Source: Streptomyces sp. NRRL WC-3618 (GTDB lineage: Bacteria; Actinomycetota; Actinomycetes; Streptomycetales; Streptomycetaceae). Taken from it: a DNA stretch of 64,000 nt. The DNA is taken from positions 1-64,000 of the forward strand of contig NZ_LGDW01000213.1 in the NCBI RefSeq assembly GCF_001280005.1, given 5' to 3'. Of the stretch, positions 1 through 7,712 are shown one piece after another. A model generated the notes under the pieces. The model had not been told where the DNA came from. It searched no databases and saw nothing but the letters and a program-made list of their open reading frames with translations. How positions within the stretch are numbered: position 1 is the first letter of the stretch; each line of letters starts with the position of its first letter. Made by a program: the position numbers and the translations under genes.

Positions 1-204
1 GGTCTGTCGGTGGGTCAGGTCGGTGGCGCTCGTCGAGGTTCCGGAGGCGGAGATCGCGAGGGCCGGGGACGGCGTCTGTCGGGGGGATCGGCGGCGGTGG
101 CTCGCAACGTGCGTGAGCCGGGCGGATGCGGCGCGTGAGTGGGCGTGGGCCACGCATCGAGGCTCCCGCCCCCGCCGGACAGGTGCCGTGCCGGGGAAAC
201 GCCG

Positions 205-239
205 ACGGCCCGGCCACCTGGTGGGGTGGGCCGGGCCGT
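205..239 (-). terminator. Hairpin terminator downstream of the RNA helicase
   Basis: An 11-bp GC-only perfect stem (ACGGCCCGGCC pairing with GGCCGGGCCGT) closes a 13-nt loop about 45 nt past the stop codon of the minus-strand helicase. There is no T tract, as is common for Streptomyces terminators. The rest of 1-283 shows no supported gene. Confidence 0.6.
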
Positions 240-283
240 CTGGGTGTGGCCGGTGGTGCGGAGGGCCGGAGCCCTCGGGGTGA

Positions 284-3200
284 TCAGGCCTCCACGGACT
301 CCGTGGCCGGCGCGGGGACCGTGGCCTTGCGCGGGGCGCGGCGCCTGGGCTTCGCCTCGGCGGCTTCCGGTGCCGTCTCCGTCACGACCACCGGTTCGGC
401 GGCCTTACGGGTCGTACGACGGCGCGGCTTGGCCTCCGCCTCCTCGGCCGCCTGGGCCGGGATGTCCGCGACGACCTCGACGGCCTTGCGCGCCGTACGG
501 CGGCGGGGCTTGGCCTCGGTGGTCTCCACGGCGGCTTCCACAGCCACAGCCGGGGCGGTCGCGGTCGCCTTGCGGGCGGCCGTCCTGCGCGGCTTGGCTT
601 CGGCGGTGTCGACAGCGGCCTCGGCGGCCGGTGCCGTCGCCTTGCGCGTCGCACGGCGAGGCTTCGGCTCCGTGACCTCCGGCTCCGCGACGACCGGGGC
701 TTCGGTGGCCTTACGGGTCGTACGACGGCGCGGCTTGGCCTCGACGCCTTCGGCGGTGTCCACGGCGGCCTCGGCAGCCGGTGCCGTCGCCTTGCGCGTC
801 ACACGGCGCTTCGGCTCCGGGGCCTCGGCGGCGGTCGGCTGGGCCGGGATGTCGACGGTCTCCGTTGCGACGACCGGGGCCTCGGTGGCCTTACGGGTGG
901 CCCGGCGGCGCGGCTTCGCCTCCACGGCCTCGGCGGTGTCGACGGCGGCCTCGGCAGCCGGGGCGGTGGCCTTGCGCGCCGTGCGGCGCGGCTTGGCCTC
1001 GGTCGCCTCGGCCGTTTCCACGGCGGCCACCGCGGCCTTGCGCGTCCGGCGGGGCTTCGCGGCCTCGGGCTCCGGAGTCTCCGGGGCGGCCTCGACGACC
1101 GCCACGGCGGCCACGACGGGCTCGGCGGCCTTGCGGGTCGCTCGGCGGCGCGGCTTGGCCTCCACGGCTTCGGCGGTGTCGGCGGCGGCCTCGGCAGCCG
1201 GGGCGGTCACGGTCGCCTTGCGGGTCGCTCGGCGGCGCGGCTTGGCCTCCACGGCCTCGGCGGTGTCGACGGCGGCCTCGGCAGCCGGGGCGGTCACGGT
1301 CGCCTTGCGGGTCGCTCGGCGGCGCGGCTTGGCCTCAACGGCCTCGGCGGTGTCGGCGGCTTCGGCAGTCGCCGTCGCCGTCGCGGTCGTTGCCGCGGTC
1401 TTGCGGGTGGCGCGGCGCGGCTTGGTCTCCGTGACGACCTCGGCCTCGACGGTGTCGACAACCGGCTCCGCCGCCTTGCGGGTACGGCGCCTGCGCGGCT
1501 GCTCCTCCGGCGTCTCCGCCTCGGGGGCTGCCGGGGTCTCGGCCGGGATGACCTGGGCAGGGGTGGTCAGCGGGGGCTCCGCCGCCTTGCGCGTACGGCG
1601 ACGGCGCGGCTGTTCCTCCGGTGCCTCGGCCTCGGGGGCCTCTGCGACGACCTCGGCCGGGGTGAGGGCCGGTGCGGCCTCCGCCGTCCTGCGGGTGCGG
1701 CGGCGGCGCGGCCTGTCCGCGGCCTCGGGGGCCGTGCTCTCCGCCGTCACGACCGCGGCCTCGGCCGACGGCTCGACGAACGTCGTCGCGGGGGCGACCA
1801 CCGACTCCGGGGCAGCACCGCGCGTACGGCGACGGCGACGCGGCGTACGGCGCTCAGCGGGCTGCTCCGACGGCGCGAGCGAGTCGGCGACCGGGGCGGC
1901 CGACGTGACCGGAGTCGTCGGCGCGTCCGCGGCGGCACCGCCACGGGTACGGCGGCGACTGCGCGGCGTACGCGCCGGGCGCTCCCCCTCCGTCGACGGC
2001 GCCGAAGCGGCCGCCGGACCGGAGGAGTGGCCGGAGCGGCCACCGCGACCGCGCGGGCCACCGCGTCCGCCCGTCTCACCGAGGTCTTCGAGCTCCTCGG
2101 CGCCGAGGCCGGCACGCGTGCGCTCCGAGCGCGGCAGGACACCCTTGGTGCCCACCGGAATGCTCAGTTCCTCGAACAGGTGCGGCGACGTGGAGTACGT
2201 CTCCGGCGGGTCGTTGAAGTTCAGCTCCAGCGCCTTGTTGATCAGCTGCCAGCGCGGGATGTCGTCCCAGTCGACCAGCGTGATCGCGATGCCCTTGGCG
2301 CCCGCGCGGCCCGTACGGCCGATGCGGTGCAGGTACGTCTTCTCCTCTTCGGGAGACTGGTAGTTGATGACGTGGGTGACGCCCTCGACGTCGATACCGC
2401 GCGCCGCCACGTCCGTGCAGACGAGGACGTCGACCTTGCCGTTGCGGAAGGCGCGCAGCGCCTGCTCGCGGGCGCCCTGGCCGAGGTCGCCGTGGACGGC
2501 GCCGGAGGCGAAGCCGCGCTGGGCGAGCTGGTCGGCGAGATCGGCCGCCGTACGTTTCGTACGGCAGAAGACCATGGCCAGTCCCCGGCCGTCGGCCTGC
2601 AGTATCCGCGCGACCAGCTCGGGCTTGTCCATGTTGTGCGCGCGGTAGACGTACTGCGCGGTGTTCGCGACCGTCTTGCCCTCGTCGTCCGGCGCGGCGG
2701 CGCGGATGTGCGTGGGCTGCGACATGTAGCGGCGCGCGAGACCGATGACGGCGCCCGGCATGGTCGCCGAGAACAGCATCGTCTGACGGCGGGCCGGCAG
2801 CATGTTCATGATCTTCTCGACGTCGGGCAGGAAGCCCAGGTCGAGCATCTCGTCGGCCTCGTCGAGGACGAGCGCGCGGACGTGGCCCAGGTTCAGCTTC
2901 TTCTGGCCCGCGAGGTCGAGGAGACGCCCCGGGGTGCCGACGACGACATCGACGCCCTTCTTGAGAGCCTCGACCTGCGGCTCGTACGCCCGGCCGCCGT
3001 AGATGGCGAGGACGCGCACGTTACGGACCTTGCCGGCCGTCAGGAGGTCGTTCGTCACCTGCTGGCACAGCTCGCGCGTCGGGACGACGACGAGGGCCTG
3101 CGGGGCCTCGGTGAGCTGCTCGGGCTTGGCGCGGCCGGCCTCGACGTCGGCGGGGACGGTCACGCGCTCGAGGAGCGGGAGGCCGAAGCCGAGCGTCTTG

Positions 3201-3355
3201 CCGGTGCCGGTCTTGGCCTGGCCGATGACGTCCGTGCCGGTGAGGGCGACGGGGAGGGTCATCTCCTGGATGGGAAAGGGGGTGATGATGCCGACGGCTT
3301 CGAGCGCCTCGGCGGTCTCGGGCAGAATTCCGAGATCCCGGAAAGTCGTAGTCAG
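284..3355 (-). CDS. DEAD-box ATP-dependent RNA helicase with long repetitive basic tail
   Basis: This is a DEAD-box RNA helicase, which unwinds RNA duplexes using ATP in the cytoplasm. Visible motifs are the Q motif (FRDLGILPETAEAL, ending PFPIQE), motif I AKTGTGKT, PTREL, TPGR, DEAD, SAT, and HRIGRTGRAG. The helicase core fills about 430 residues. The remaining ~590 residues are low-complexity Ala/Glu/Lys/Arg repeats of the type KPRRRATRKA, a disordered, probably RNA-binding tail. The Q motif lies upstream of the first in-frame ATG (3262), so that ATG would give a truncated protein. No ATG, GTG or TTG exists upstream in frame before a stop. A CTG at 3355 preceded by AAGAGG at 7-nt spacing is the best start, giving 1023 residues. 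The gene is transcribed away from the ferritin-like gene. Confidence 0.93.
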   Translation of the reverse strand: MTTTFRDLGILPETAEALEAVGIITPFPIQEMTLPVALTGTDVIGQAKTGTGKTLGFGLPLLERVTVPADVEAGRAKPEQLTEAPQALVVVPTRELCQQVTNDLLTAGKVRNVRVLAIYGGRAYEPQVEALKKGVDVVVGTPGRLLDLAGQKKLNLGHVRALVLDEADEMLDLGFLPDVEKIMNMLPARRQTMLFSATMPGAVIGLARRYMSQPTHIRAAAPDDEGKTVANTAQYVYRAHNMDKPELVARILQADGRGLAMVFCRTKRTAADLADQLAQRGFASGAVHGDLGQGAREQALRAFRNGKVDVLVCTDVAARGIDVEGVTHVINYQSPEEEKTYLHRIGRTGRAGAKGIAITLVDWDDIPRWQLINKALELNFNDPPETYSTSPHLFEELSIPVGTKGVLPRSERTRAGLGAEELEDLGETGGRGGPRGRGGRSGHSSGPAAASAPSTEGERPARTPRSRRRTRGGAAADAPTTPVTSAAPVADSLAPSEQPAERRTPRRRRRTRGAAPESVVAPATTFVEPSAEAAVVTAESTAPEAADRPRRRRTRRTAEAAPALTPAEVVAEAPEAEAPEEQPRRRRTRKAAEPPLTTPAQVIPAETPAAPEAETPEEQPRRRRTRKAAEPVVDTVEAEVVTETKPRRATRKTAATTATATATAEAADTAEAVEAKPRRRATRKATVTAPAAEAAVDTAEAVEAKPRRRATRKATVTAPAAEAAADTAEAVEAKPRRRATRKAAEPVVAAVAVVEAAPETPEPEAAKPRRTRKAAVAAVETAEATEAKPRRTARKATAPAAEAAVDTAEAVEAKPRRRATRKATEAPVVATETVDIPAQPTAAEAPEPKRRVTRKATAPAAEAAVDTAEGVEAKPRRRTTRKATEAPVVAEPEVTEPKPRRATRKATAPAAEAAVDTAEAKPRRTAARKATATAPAVAVEAAVETTEAKPRRRTARKAVEVVADIPAQAAEEAEAKPRRRTTRKAAEPVVVTETAPEAAEAKPRRRAPRKATVPAPATESVEA

Positions 3356-3368
3356 GGCAGTGCCTCTT
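3353..3368 (-). promoter_or_regulatory. Ribosome binding site and CTG start of the helicase
   Basis: Reading the minus strand, AAGAGG is followed by seven bases and then CTG, which opens LTTTFRDLG. This is the only start-like codon that keeps the helicase Q motif. If the initiator is CTG, the first residue would still be formyl-methionine. Confidence 0.6.
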
Positions 3369-3741
3369 CTGTGTACGCGGTGCGAGGCGAGCGTGGGGGT
3401 CGTGTCGGGACCGGGCCGGAAACTTCGGCCGCCTCACGGGCGGGCCGAGTGGCACGGGACCACTGCCGACGCTCGAGCGCTCGTACCGCTGAGGGTCCCT
3501 CCGAATTCCGTACGCATCGTGCCGTACGGATGAGGAGAGCTGTCGGGTCGGAGCCGATCGGGCCACCGACCGGGCATCCTCATTCGTGTGGCTCGCCGAG
3601 ATACGTCTTTCAACTCAGCGAGCGCATTACCACCATACCCCGGAATCGCGCACATGCGATGGCCGATTCGGTCACGTAGTGGTCATCACACTGATTGAGC
3701 AGGGCGTTACGCCTCAGGGCCAGCGGGCTATTGTGCGCTTC
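3356..3741. other. Divergent intergenic region, helicase / ferritin-like gene
   Basis: About 385 bp separate the helicase from the ferritin-like gene. No ORF with a credible ribosome site is seen. It presumably carries promoters for both directions, but I could not assign -10/-35 boxes or operators with confidence. Confidence 0.5.
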
Positions 3742-4512
3742 ATGACGACGCCTGACAACGCCTCCGGTACGCCCGAAACCCCCGCAGAGACCGCGGCCGA
3801 CGCCGCCCCCGCACCCACCGGAGTCGCCGCCCAGAACTGGGCGCAGGCTGCCGTCGACCCGCAGTACAGCGCCGCCGTCGTGGACCTGCTCGGCGCGCTC
3901 GCGTACGGCGAACTGTCCGCGTTCGAGCGGCTAGCCGAGGACGCCAAGCTGGCGCCGACCCTCCTCGACAAGTCGGAACTGGCCAAGATGGCGTCGGCGG
4001 AGTTCCACCACTTCGAGCAGATCAGGAACCGGCTCACGGAGATCGGCGCCGACGCCACGCAGGCCATGGAGCCGTTCGTCGCCGCGCTCGACGGCTTCCA
4101 CAAGCAGACGGCGCCCTCCGACTGGCTGGAGGGACTCGTCAAGGCGTACGTCGGTGACTCGATCGCCAGTGACTTCTACCGCGAGGTCGCCGCCCGCCTC
4201 GACGCGGACACCCGTCAGCTGGTGCTGGCGGTCCTCGACGACACCGGGCACGCCAGCTTCGCCGTGGAGAAGGTGCGCGCGGCCATCGACGCGGAGCCTC
4301 GGGTGGGCGGGCGACTCGCGCTGTGGGCGCGGCGGCTGATGGGCGAGGCGCTGTCGCAGTCGCAGCGGGTCGTGGCCGACCGGGACGCCCTGTCCACGAT
4401 GCTCGTCGGCGGCGTCGCGGACGGGTTCGACCTCGCGGAGGTCGGCCGGATGTTCTCCAGGATCACCGAGGCGCACACGAAGAGGATGGCGGCGCTGGGA
4501 CTCGCGGCCTAG
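3742..4512 (+). CDS. Ferritin-like fold protein (MiaE-like)
   Basis: A 256-residue protein of the ferritin-like family related to tRNA-(ms2io6A) hydroxylase MiaE. It has a Pro/Ala-rich N-terminus of about 35 residues, then a helical bundle. Candidate di-iron ligands appear as YGELSAFERL, EFHHFEQI and DDTGHASF. These place Glu and His at helix positions expected for an oxidase or hydroxylase. True MiaE activity is not shown, and the actinobacterial members are generally of unknown substrate. The ATG at 3742 was chosen because residues encoded upstream look unrelated to the family; the ribosome site is weak. It is a single gene, divergent from the helicase. Confidence 0.8.
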   Translation: MTTPDNASGTPETPAETAADAAPAPTGVAAQNWAQAAVDPQYSAAVVDLLGALAYGELSAFERLAEDAKLAPTLLDKSELAKMASAEFHHFEQIRNRLTEIGADATQAMEPFVAALDGFHKQTAPSDWLEGLVKAYVGDSIASDFYREVAARLDADTRQLVLAVLDDTGHASFAVEKVRAAIDAEPRVGGRLALWARRLMGEALSQSQRVVADRDALSTMLVGGVADGFDLAEVGRMFSRITEAHTKRMAALGLAA

Positions 4513-4536
4513 GTTCTGCCGGTTCCGGACGGTCGG

Positions 4537-4806
4537 CTACGCCGGCGCCGATGATCGGCGGAGTCCGCCTTTGGGGCGGAGCAGCAAGGAGAGGGAAGCG
4601 GCGGAGACGGCCGCCGCGCCCAGCAGGATCAGCACGAGGTGGCCGCCGCTCAGCGCGCTGTGCGTGAGGAAGGCGCCGAACAGGGCTCCGGCCACGCCCG
4701 TCGTGAGGACGAGGTGGCGCGCGGGGAGGCGGTCGGGCAGTCGGCTGGCCGCCGCCCATGCCAGGGCGAGGCCGAGCATCGCGGAGCCGAGTGCTTCCAA
4801 GAACAT
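4537..4806 (-). CDS. Small two- to three-helix membrane protein
   Basis: An 89-residue hydrophobic protein starting MFLEALGSAMLGLALAWAA. It has two or three predicted membrane segments (about residues 4-20, 30-48 and 53-72) and a basic C-terminus (LLLRPKGGLRR) that is probably cytoplasmic. The start is fixed by GGGAGGG six bases upstream of the ATG. A longer in-frame reading is open upstream but passes through a simple-sequence repeat and is unlikely to be translated. It is convergent with the ferritin-like gene, 24 bp apart. Function is unknown. Confidence 0.7.
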   Translation of the reverse strand: MFLEALGSAMLGLALAWAAASRLPDRLPARHLVLTTGVAGALFGAFLTHSALSGGHLVLILLGAAAVSAASLSLLLRPKGGLRRSSAPA

Positions 4807-4930
4807 GCGGGGTCCCTCCCACAGCCTGCCTGCGCGTGACGTTCTCAGCCCGTCATACCCGTGACCTGCGCGAGGCAACCCATTTGTGAGGGTGACGTGT
4901 GGTCGACCTGTGAATACGGCCGACACTGTC

Positions 4931-5014
4931 ACCGACACGGACCCAGGTACGGACACAGGTACGGCCATGGGTACGGACATGGGTACGGGCATGGGTACGG
5001 GCATGGGTGGGGCC
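4931..5014. repeat. 12-bp tandem repeat array
   Basis: Six to seven imperfect copies of a 12-bp unit, best form ATGGGTACGGGC, run head to tail. Earlier copies drift (ACAGGTACGGCC, CCAGGTACGGAC) while the last three are nearly identical. The array lies between the small membrane protein and the DUF3107 gene, and its last copy runs into the terminator hairpin. It reads as a dipeptide-like repeat in several frames but has no supported gene. Confidence 0.75.
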
Positions 5015-5043
5015 CGGCGGTTCAAGACCGCCGGGCCCCACCC
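5005..5043 (-). terminator. Perfect 17-bp hairpin terminator after the DUF3107 gene
   Basis: Arms 5005-5021 and 5027-5043 are perfectly complementary (GGGTGGGGCCCGGCGGT) around a 5-nt loop TCAAG. It lies about 22 nt beyond the stop of the minus-strand DUF3107 gene and may also stop transcripts from the other strand. Confidence 0.8.
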
Positions 5044-5064
5044 ACATACGTGTCGCTACGTGTC

Positions 5065-5292
5065 CTACAGCGCGCTGAAGCCCACCTTGCGGGCCGTCGG
5101 CTCGCCCAGCTCGACGTACGCGAGACGGTCGGCCGGAACCAGGACCTTGCGGCCGTGGTCGTCCACGAGGCTCAGCAGCGCCGACTTCCCGGCCAGCGCA
5201 TCGGCCACCGCCTGCTCGACCTCCTCGGCGCTCTGACCGCTCTCCAGAACGATCTCGCGGGGCGCGTGCTGCACGCCGATCTTGACCTCCAC
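5065..5292 (-). CDS. DUF3107 family protein
   Basis: A 75-residue protein starting VEVKIGVQHAPREIVLES with a central acidic helix (SAEEVEQAVADAL). It matches the small DUF3107 family widespread in actinobacteria. The family has no established function. The GTG start at 5292 is supported by GGAGGG eight bases upstream; the 19 extra residues upstream do not look like the family. It lies downstream of the TetR gene on the same strand (135-bp gap) and ends at a strong hairpin. Confidence 0.85.
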   Translation of the reverse strand: MEVKIGVQHAPREIVLESGQSAEEVEQAVADALAGKSALLSLVDDHGRKVLVPADRLAYVELGEPTARKVGFSAL

Positions 5293-5427
5293 GGCTATGT
5301 CCCTCCGACGGTCAGTGAAGTGCGCGGGCGTCCGCGCCGTACCCCGCACACATTAGCCCGGTGAGGGGACGTACATGTTCCGCGTGGGAACGCCAGGAGC
5401 GAACAACCAGTGGGAACAAACGGGCGG

Positions 5428-6069
5428 TCAGTGGTGCTCGGTGCCGTGCAGCGGGAAACCGGCGATGCCGCGCCACGCCAGCGAGGCCAGCAACTGGACC
5501 GCCTGATCGCGCGGGACGCTGCGGTCGCTGTGCAGCCACGACCGCGCCACCACCTGGGAGAGGCCGCCCAGCCCGGAGGCCAGCAGCATCGACTCCGGGC
5601 GGGAAAGGCCGGTGTCCTCGGCGATGACCTCGCAGATCGCCTCCGCGCACTCGTTCGTCACCTTGTCGACGCGGGCGCGCACCGCGGGCTCGTTCGTCAG
5701 GTCCGACTCGAAGACCAGCCGGAAGGCCCCGCCGTCGTCCTCCACGTACGCGAAGTACGCGTCCATCGTCGCCCGGACGCGCTGCTTGTTGTCCGACGTC
5801 GACGCCAGGGCGGCGCGGACCGACTCGATCAGGGCCTCGCAGTGCTGGTCGAGCAGCGCGAGGTAGAGGTCGAGCTTGCCCGGGAAGTGCTGGTAGAGCA
5901 CCGGCTTGCTGACGCCGGCCCGTTCGGCGATGTCGTCCATCGCGGCGGAGTGGTAGCCCTGCGCCACGAACACTTCCTGGGCGGCGCCCAGCAGCTGGTT
6001 CCGTCGGGCGCGACGCGGCAACCGCGTGCCCCGCGGGCGTGCCGCCTCAGTTTGCTCGATGGCTGTCAC
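5428..6069 (-). CDS. TetR family transcriptional regulator
   Basis: A 213-residue one-component regulator. The N-terminal helix-turn-helix is clear (LLGAAQEVFVAQGY, then MDDIAERAGVSKPVLYQHF, roughly residues 24-65). The C-terminal part is the helical ligand-binding and dimerisation domain typical of TetR proteins. The GTG at 6069 follows GGGAGG closely; an ATG eight codons upstream (6093) has no ribosome site. It is followed on the same strand by the DUF3107 gene, so it could share a transcript. Ligand and targets are unknown. Confidence 0.88.
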   Translation of the reverse strand: MTAIEQTEAARPRGTRLPRRARRNQLLGAAQEVFVAQGYHSAAMDDIAERAGVSKPVLYQHFPGKLDLYLALLDQHCEALIESVRAALASTSDNKQRVRATMDAYFAYVEDDGGAFRLVFESDLTNEPAVRARVDKVTNECAEAICEVIAEDTGLSRPESMLLASGLGGLSQVVARSWLHSDRSVPRDQAVQLLASLAWRGIAGFPLHGTEHH

Positions 6070-6242
6070 GCCGCCTCCCAATTTCGTCCACATGCGGTGT
6101 GCGCCGCGCCGCCATCGTACTTTTCGGTAACCCTGGTGTGCGCGGTCCGAGCGCAGAAATTCCGCGTCCGAGCGACTGTATGTTCCGGTCTATCTGCTCA
6201 AATGGCAACAAACCCTGTGCTGGGTGCGGAGTGCGGGGACGG

Positions 6243-6506
6243 CTACCGATAGTCGTCCTCGTCCAGTTTCACGACGCGGGCCTGTTCCGCGAGGTCGGCC
6301 TCGTTGGCCCGGTCCGTGTTCTCGCCGGTCAGCGGGACGTCGTGCTGCGGGGTGACATCCGTGTGCTGCTCGGCGGCGTCGCCCTCCGGGGCTTCCACGG
6401 CGACCTCGGTGGCGCCGTTCTCGGCCTCGTAGTCCTCGTGGTCCCGGTTGTCCTCGGGGTCCGTGATCTCCTCGAAGGCCTCGGTGTCGTTGGAGTCGAC
6501 GGCCAT
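6243..6506 (-). CDS. Small acidic protein of unknown function
   Basis: An 87-residue, very acidic, probably disordered protein (many Glu/Asp; starts MAVDSNDTEAFEEITDPEDN). No domain recognised. The ATG follows a GGGAGCC ribosome site, and coding bias is right for Streptomyces. It sits between the TetR gene and the divergently transcribed alpha/beta hydrolase. Confidence 0.65.
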   Translation of the reverse strand: MAVDSNDTEAFEEITDPEDNRDHEDYEAENGATEVAVEAPEGDAAEQHTDVTPQHDVPLTGENTDRANEADLAEQARVVKLDEDDYR

Positions 6507-6672
6507 GCTGGGCTCCCTTCCCGGGTGTGCGGTTCTCCTACGGGTGCCCTGTTACGAGCGTAGGAGACACGGTGACGGGACGCCATGCGATCGGGGTGCT
6601 GTGAGGGCCGGGCGAGCGGCCTGTGATGCCGAACACACGAACCAGTGCGTGATCGTCTCGTAACATTGCCGC

Positions 6673-7704
6673 ATGTCTTCGACCGAGCCGCCGTACGTGC
6701 CGGCCACCACCAACGTGCTCCCCAAAGTGACGCCCGTCAGGGTCGCCGAGGGCGAGCGGCTGCGCTCTGTCGGTCTGCCGGGGATCACCCTGACGGTGCG
6801 CTCGCGGCCCCCCGCGCGCGAGGGACTGCCGCCCGCGCTGTACGTCCATGGCCTGGGCGGTTCCTCGCAGAACTGGTCGGCGCTCATGCCGCTGAACGAG
6901 GAGCTCGTCGACGGCGAGGCGCTGGACCTGCCGGGCTTCGGTGACTCCCCGCCGCCGGACGACGGCGACTACTCGGTCACCGGGCACGCGCGTGCCGTCA
7001 TCCGCTACCTCGACGCATCCGGACGCGGTCCCGTGCACCTGTTCGGCAACTCGTTGGGCGGAGCGGTCTCGACCCGTGTCGCGGCGGTGCGGCCCGACCT
7101 CGTCCGCACGCTCACCCTCGTCTCGCCCGCGCTGCCGGAGATCCGGGTGCAGCGCAACGCGGTGCCGACCGCACTGCTCGCCCTGCCCGGCGTGGCCCGT
7201 CTGTTCACCCGGCTGACTGAGGACTGGAGCGCCGAGCAGCGCGTCCGCGGGGTCACGGCGCTCTGTTACGGGGATCCTGGGCAGGTGACGCCCGAGGGAT
7301 TCCGCGACGCGGTCGAAGAGATGGAGAGGCGGCTTCAGCTGCCGTACTTCTGGGACGCGATGGCGCGGTCCGCGCGCGGGATCGTGAACGCGTACACGCT
7401 CGGTGGTCAGCACGGACTGTGGCGCCAGGCGGAGCGTGTGCTCGCGCCGACGCTCCTCGTCTACGGCGGCCGGGACCAGCTCGTCTCCTACCGCATGGCC
7501 CAGCGCGCGGCGCGCGCCTTCCGTGACTCGCGGTTGCTGTCGCTGCCCGACGCCGGACATGTGGCGATGATGGAGTACCCGGAGAGTGTGGCGTCAGCGT
7601 TCCGTGAACTGCTTGAGGCCGCAGGTGAGTTGACGGCGGATGCCGGTACTGTGGCAGCGAGGACGGTCGGCAGCAGGGCCGACGCCGCGAACGCTGGGAG
7701 CTGA
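6673..7704 (+). CDS. Alpha/beta hydrolase
   Basis: A 343-residue hydrolase of the alpha/beta fold. The oxyanion segment YVHGLGGSSQNW comes near residue 57, the nucleophile elbow GNSLGG near residue 121, an acid in GGRDQLV and the catalytic His in DAGHVAM. No signal peptide is seen, so it is probably cytoplasmic. Substrate cannot be told from sequence. A DUF3152 gene follows after only 8 bp, suggesting co-transcription. Confidence 0.85.
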   Translation: MSSTEPPYVPATTNVLPKVTPVRVAEGERLRSVGLPGITLTVRSRPPAREGLPPALYVHGLGGSSQNWSALMPLNEELVDGEALDLPGFGDSPPPDDGDYSVTGHARAVIRYLDASGRGPVHLFGNSLGGAVSTRVAAVRPDLVRTLTLVSPALPEIRVQRNAVPTALLALPGVARLFTRLTEDWSAEQRVRGVTALCYGDPGQVTPEGFRDAVEEMERRLQLPYFWDAMARSARGIVNAYTLGGQHGLWRQAERVLAPTLLVYGGRDQLVSYRMAQRAARAFRDSRLLSLPDAGHVAMMEYPESVASAFRELLEAAGELTADAGTVAARTVGSRADAANAGS

Positions 7705-7712
7705 GACGCGAG

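Noticed and set aside
126..2363. 745-residue plus-strand ORF opposite the helicase tail
   Set aside because: It is antisense to a gene with clear helicase motifs, has a repetitive Ala/Val/Arg composition mirroring the tail repeats, and lacks a family signature or ribosome site.
4886..5236. 116-residue plus-strand ORF through the 12-bp repeat
   Set aside because: It is antisense to the DUF3107 gene and runs through a terminator hairpin; the repeat accounts for the open frame.
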